Below are positions 62,171-64,000 of a stretch of 64,000 nt of DNA, in pieces. Each line of letters starts with the position of its first letter. Position 1 is the stretch's first letter. The position numbers and the translations under genes are program-made. The stretch spans positions 62,001-126,000 of the forward strand of contig JAQGDQ010000592.1 of NCBI GenBank assembly GCA_030141605.1, read 5' to 3'. Under the pieces are notes generated by a model that worked only from the letters and a program-made list of their open reading frames with translations, ran no database searches and had not been told where the DNA came from. Source of the DNA: Tubiluchus corallicola (taxonomy: Eukaryota; Priapulida; Priapulimorpha; Priapulimorphida; Tubiluchidae).

Positions 62171-62256
62171 CAATAGAACGTTCTCAATTGTAGTAAGAAA
62201 TTCTATTTTGTTATCATAGCAACAACAATGGTTTTTCTAGACAACAATTGTCTAGA
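62171..62256. promoter_or_regulatory. Palindromes upstream of the LRR-EGF gene
   Basis: Two symmetric sites lie about 130-215 bases before the start codon. One is AGAACGTTCT (62175-62184), flanked by CAAT/ATTG. The other is TCTAGACAA, three bases, TTGTCTAGA (62236-62256). The first fits a GAA..TTC heat-shock-factor half-site pair. Binding is not shown. Confidence 0.35.
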
Positions 62257-62344
62257 ATCAAGAATAGAGGAATTTATAGCCGAGTGAGTTGTTTTATCAA
62301 CTATACGTAGTCGCCATAACATTTAAACATTTGACAACAAGGTG

Positions 62345-63187
62345 CAAATTTTACGTTATGTGCTGTACCACTGCACAAGTAAAACGTTTCTGTTAAGCGT
62401 TATGTGCCGTACCACTGCACAAGTAAAACGTTTGTGTTAAACGTTATGTGCTGTACCACTGCACAAGTAAAACGTTTCTGTTAAACGTTATGTGCCGTAG
62501 CACTGCACAAGTAAAACGTTTCTGTTAAACGTTATGTGCTGTACCACTGCACAAGTAAAACGTTTCTGTTAAACGTTATGTGCCGTAGCACTGCACAAGT
62601 AAAACGTTTCTGTTAAACGTTATGTGCTGTACCACTACACAAGTAAAACGTTTCTGTTAAACGTTATGTGCCGTAGCACTGCACAAGTAAAACGTTTCTG
62701 TTAAACGTTATGTGCTGTACCACTGCACAAGTAAAACGTTTCTGTTAAACGTTATGTGCCGTAGCACTGCACAAGTAAAACGTTTCTGTTAAACGTTATG
62801 TGCTGTACCACTACACAAGTATAACGTTTCTGTTAACGTTATGTGCCGTACCACTGCACAAGTAAAACGTTTGTGTTAAACGTTATGTGCCGTACCACTG
62901 CGCAAGTAAAACGTTTCTGTTAAACGTTATGTGCCGTACCACTGCACAAGTAAAACGTTTCTGTTAAACGTTATGTGCTGTACCACTACACAAGTAAAAC
63001 GTTTCTGTTAAACGTTATGTGCCGTACCACTGCACAAGTAAAACGTTTGTGGGTTAAACGTTATGTGCCATACCACTGCACAAGTAAAACGTTTGTGGCA
63101 AACGTTATGTGCCGTACCACTGCACAAGTAAAACGTTTCTGTTAAACGTTATGTGCTGTACCACTGCACAAGTAAAAGGTTTCCGTT
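62345..63187. repeat. 44-bp satellite, about 19 copies
   Basis: The unit contains GTTATGTGC, CACTGCACAAGTAAAACG and TTTCTGTTAAAC. AACGTTT and AAACGTT inside the unit form an inverted repeat. Central copies alternate between a CTGTACC and a CCGTAGC version. Confidence 0.95.
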
Positions 63188-63309
63188 AAAAAAAGACCTG
63201 GGTAAAAATCGTGAAATTTTTTGTTATTACTGTACCACAGTCACCAAAATGTCGTTGAGAAACTATTTTTGGTTGAACGTGACCTTGACCATCGACAATA
63301 TTTCACCAG

Positions 63310-63480
63310 GCGCACACATGTAGATTTAGGTAATTCAAATGTGTCTTGGTAACTCAAATGTAGACTTTGGTAGTTCAAATGTGTTAACAATGGTTTTCAA
63401 GAAATCTTAAGCGTTTTTGGTAAGTCAAATGTAGGCACATGTTAAGTCAAATGTGACATTGGTATCTCAAATATGGATAG
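63310..63480 (+). repeat. Degenerate GGTAANTCAAATGT repeats
   Basis: Seven or eight copies of a GGTAA/GTAGT-TCAAATGTG-like word at 15-40 base spacing. The same word appears complemented at the end of the window. Confidence 0.7.
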
Positions 63481-63964
63481 GTGGTAAAGCTTAAGGAAGT
63501 AAAATTTAATTTCCTTTAATCTTAATTTAATAACTGCTCTTAAGTTAAAATAACAACGTTATAGGCCTACGAATAGTTCACTAATATTCTGTAAACTTTA
63601 CATACCATTGGAACTGTTAGGGAAAACAATACATTCTTAAAATAAACAATGTTTCTTGAGAGAAACGAATTCATTAATACAGTGCTAATGCATTACTTAA
63701 AAAACTAATTAGTGATTCACTGTTCATTGGGAAGTGAGAACCGATTTATTCTTTTCTGCCGACATTTTTTGTAAAACGTTGACAAATAAAATGTAGAATT
63801 GGTGTATTTAAATAGTGCATACAAATAGTTGCAAATTAATCAAATATAATAAAAATTGATGCTGCCGATAGCACCACTACCATAAAATACAATTTTAATT
63901 TGGTTTTACCTTTTTGTAATTTGCACTTAAATGAGTTAATTACTGATTTATTCAAAATACCGCT
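63481..63964. other. Spacer between inverted repeat arms
   Basis: AT-rich sequence with no open frame of note. Confidence 0.5.
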
Positions 63965-64000
63965 TCTACATTTGACTTACTCAAGTCACGTTTGATTTAC
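63965..64000 (-). repeat. Inverted TCAAATG repeats at window edge
   Basis: CATTTGACTTAC and GTTTGATTTAC are the complement of the words at 63310-63480. The array continues beyond the window. Confidence 0.6.

Overview
This is a window of animal nuclear DNA. The genes are split by many introns with GT-AG borders, exon phases join cleanly, and the three recognisable protein families (an anaphase-promoting complex scaffold, a dual-oxidase maturation factor, a secreted leucine-rich-repeat/EGF protein) are metazoan. The DNA is AT-rich, introns run from about 0.1 to 12.7 kb, and mobile-element debris and simple repeats are common. An invertebrate fits best, but I cannot name the phylum from the sequence.

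Region 1 (about 1-13,300, + strand): the 3' part of APC1, 14 exons encoding the last 721 residues (proteasome/cyclosome repeats and the C-terminal part). Intron 12 of this set holds a decayed Penelope-like element with inverted terminal copies and a hammerhead-like motif, into which a broken Gypsy/Ty3 element is nested.

Region 2 (about 13,300-15,850): intergenic, nothing coding seen. Region 3 (about 15,850-48,200, - strand): a DUOXA (dual oxidase maturation factor) gene reconstructed from eight coding exons over 30.7 kb, 347 residues in total, close to the vertebrate length. Its introns carry a Harbinger-type DNA transposon with a MADF-domain ORF, a foldback-like repeat structure, a LINE-like tail and many microsatellites. 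One intron uses a GC-AG border.

Region 4 (about 47,600-48,300): the putative 5' end of DUOXA faces a + strand exon that could encode a signal peptide. DUOX and DUOXA genes lie head to head in vertebrates, so this may be the first exon of DUOX, but no DUOX body is visible in the window.

Region 5 (48,913-62,043, - strand): a secreted LRR plus multi-EGF gene, ending in a hydrophobic tail that could be a GPI signal. Its EGF exons are nearly all 111 or 114 bp, phase 1-1, in two alternating types, with intronic homology and several decayed EGF half-exons between them. This is a clear record of recent tandem duplication. An assembly gap (57,156-57,419) falls inside this array.

Region 6 (62,044-64,000): upstream DNA with palindromes, a 44-bp satellite with alternating variants, and a repeat family built on TCAAATG that reappears inverted at the window end. 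No RNA gene, CRISPR array or complete autonomous transposon was seen.
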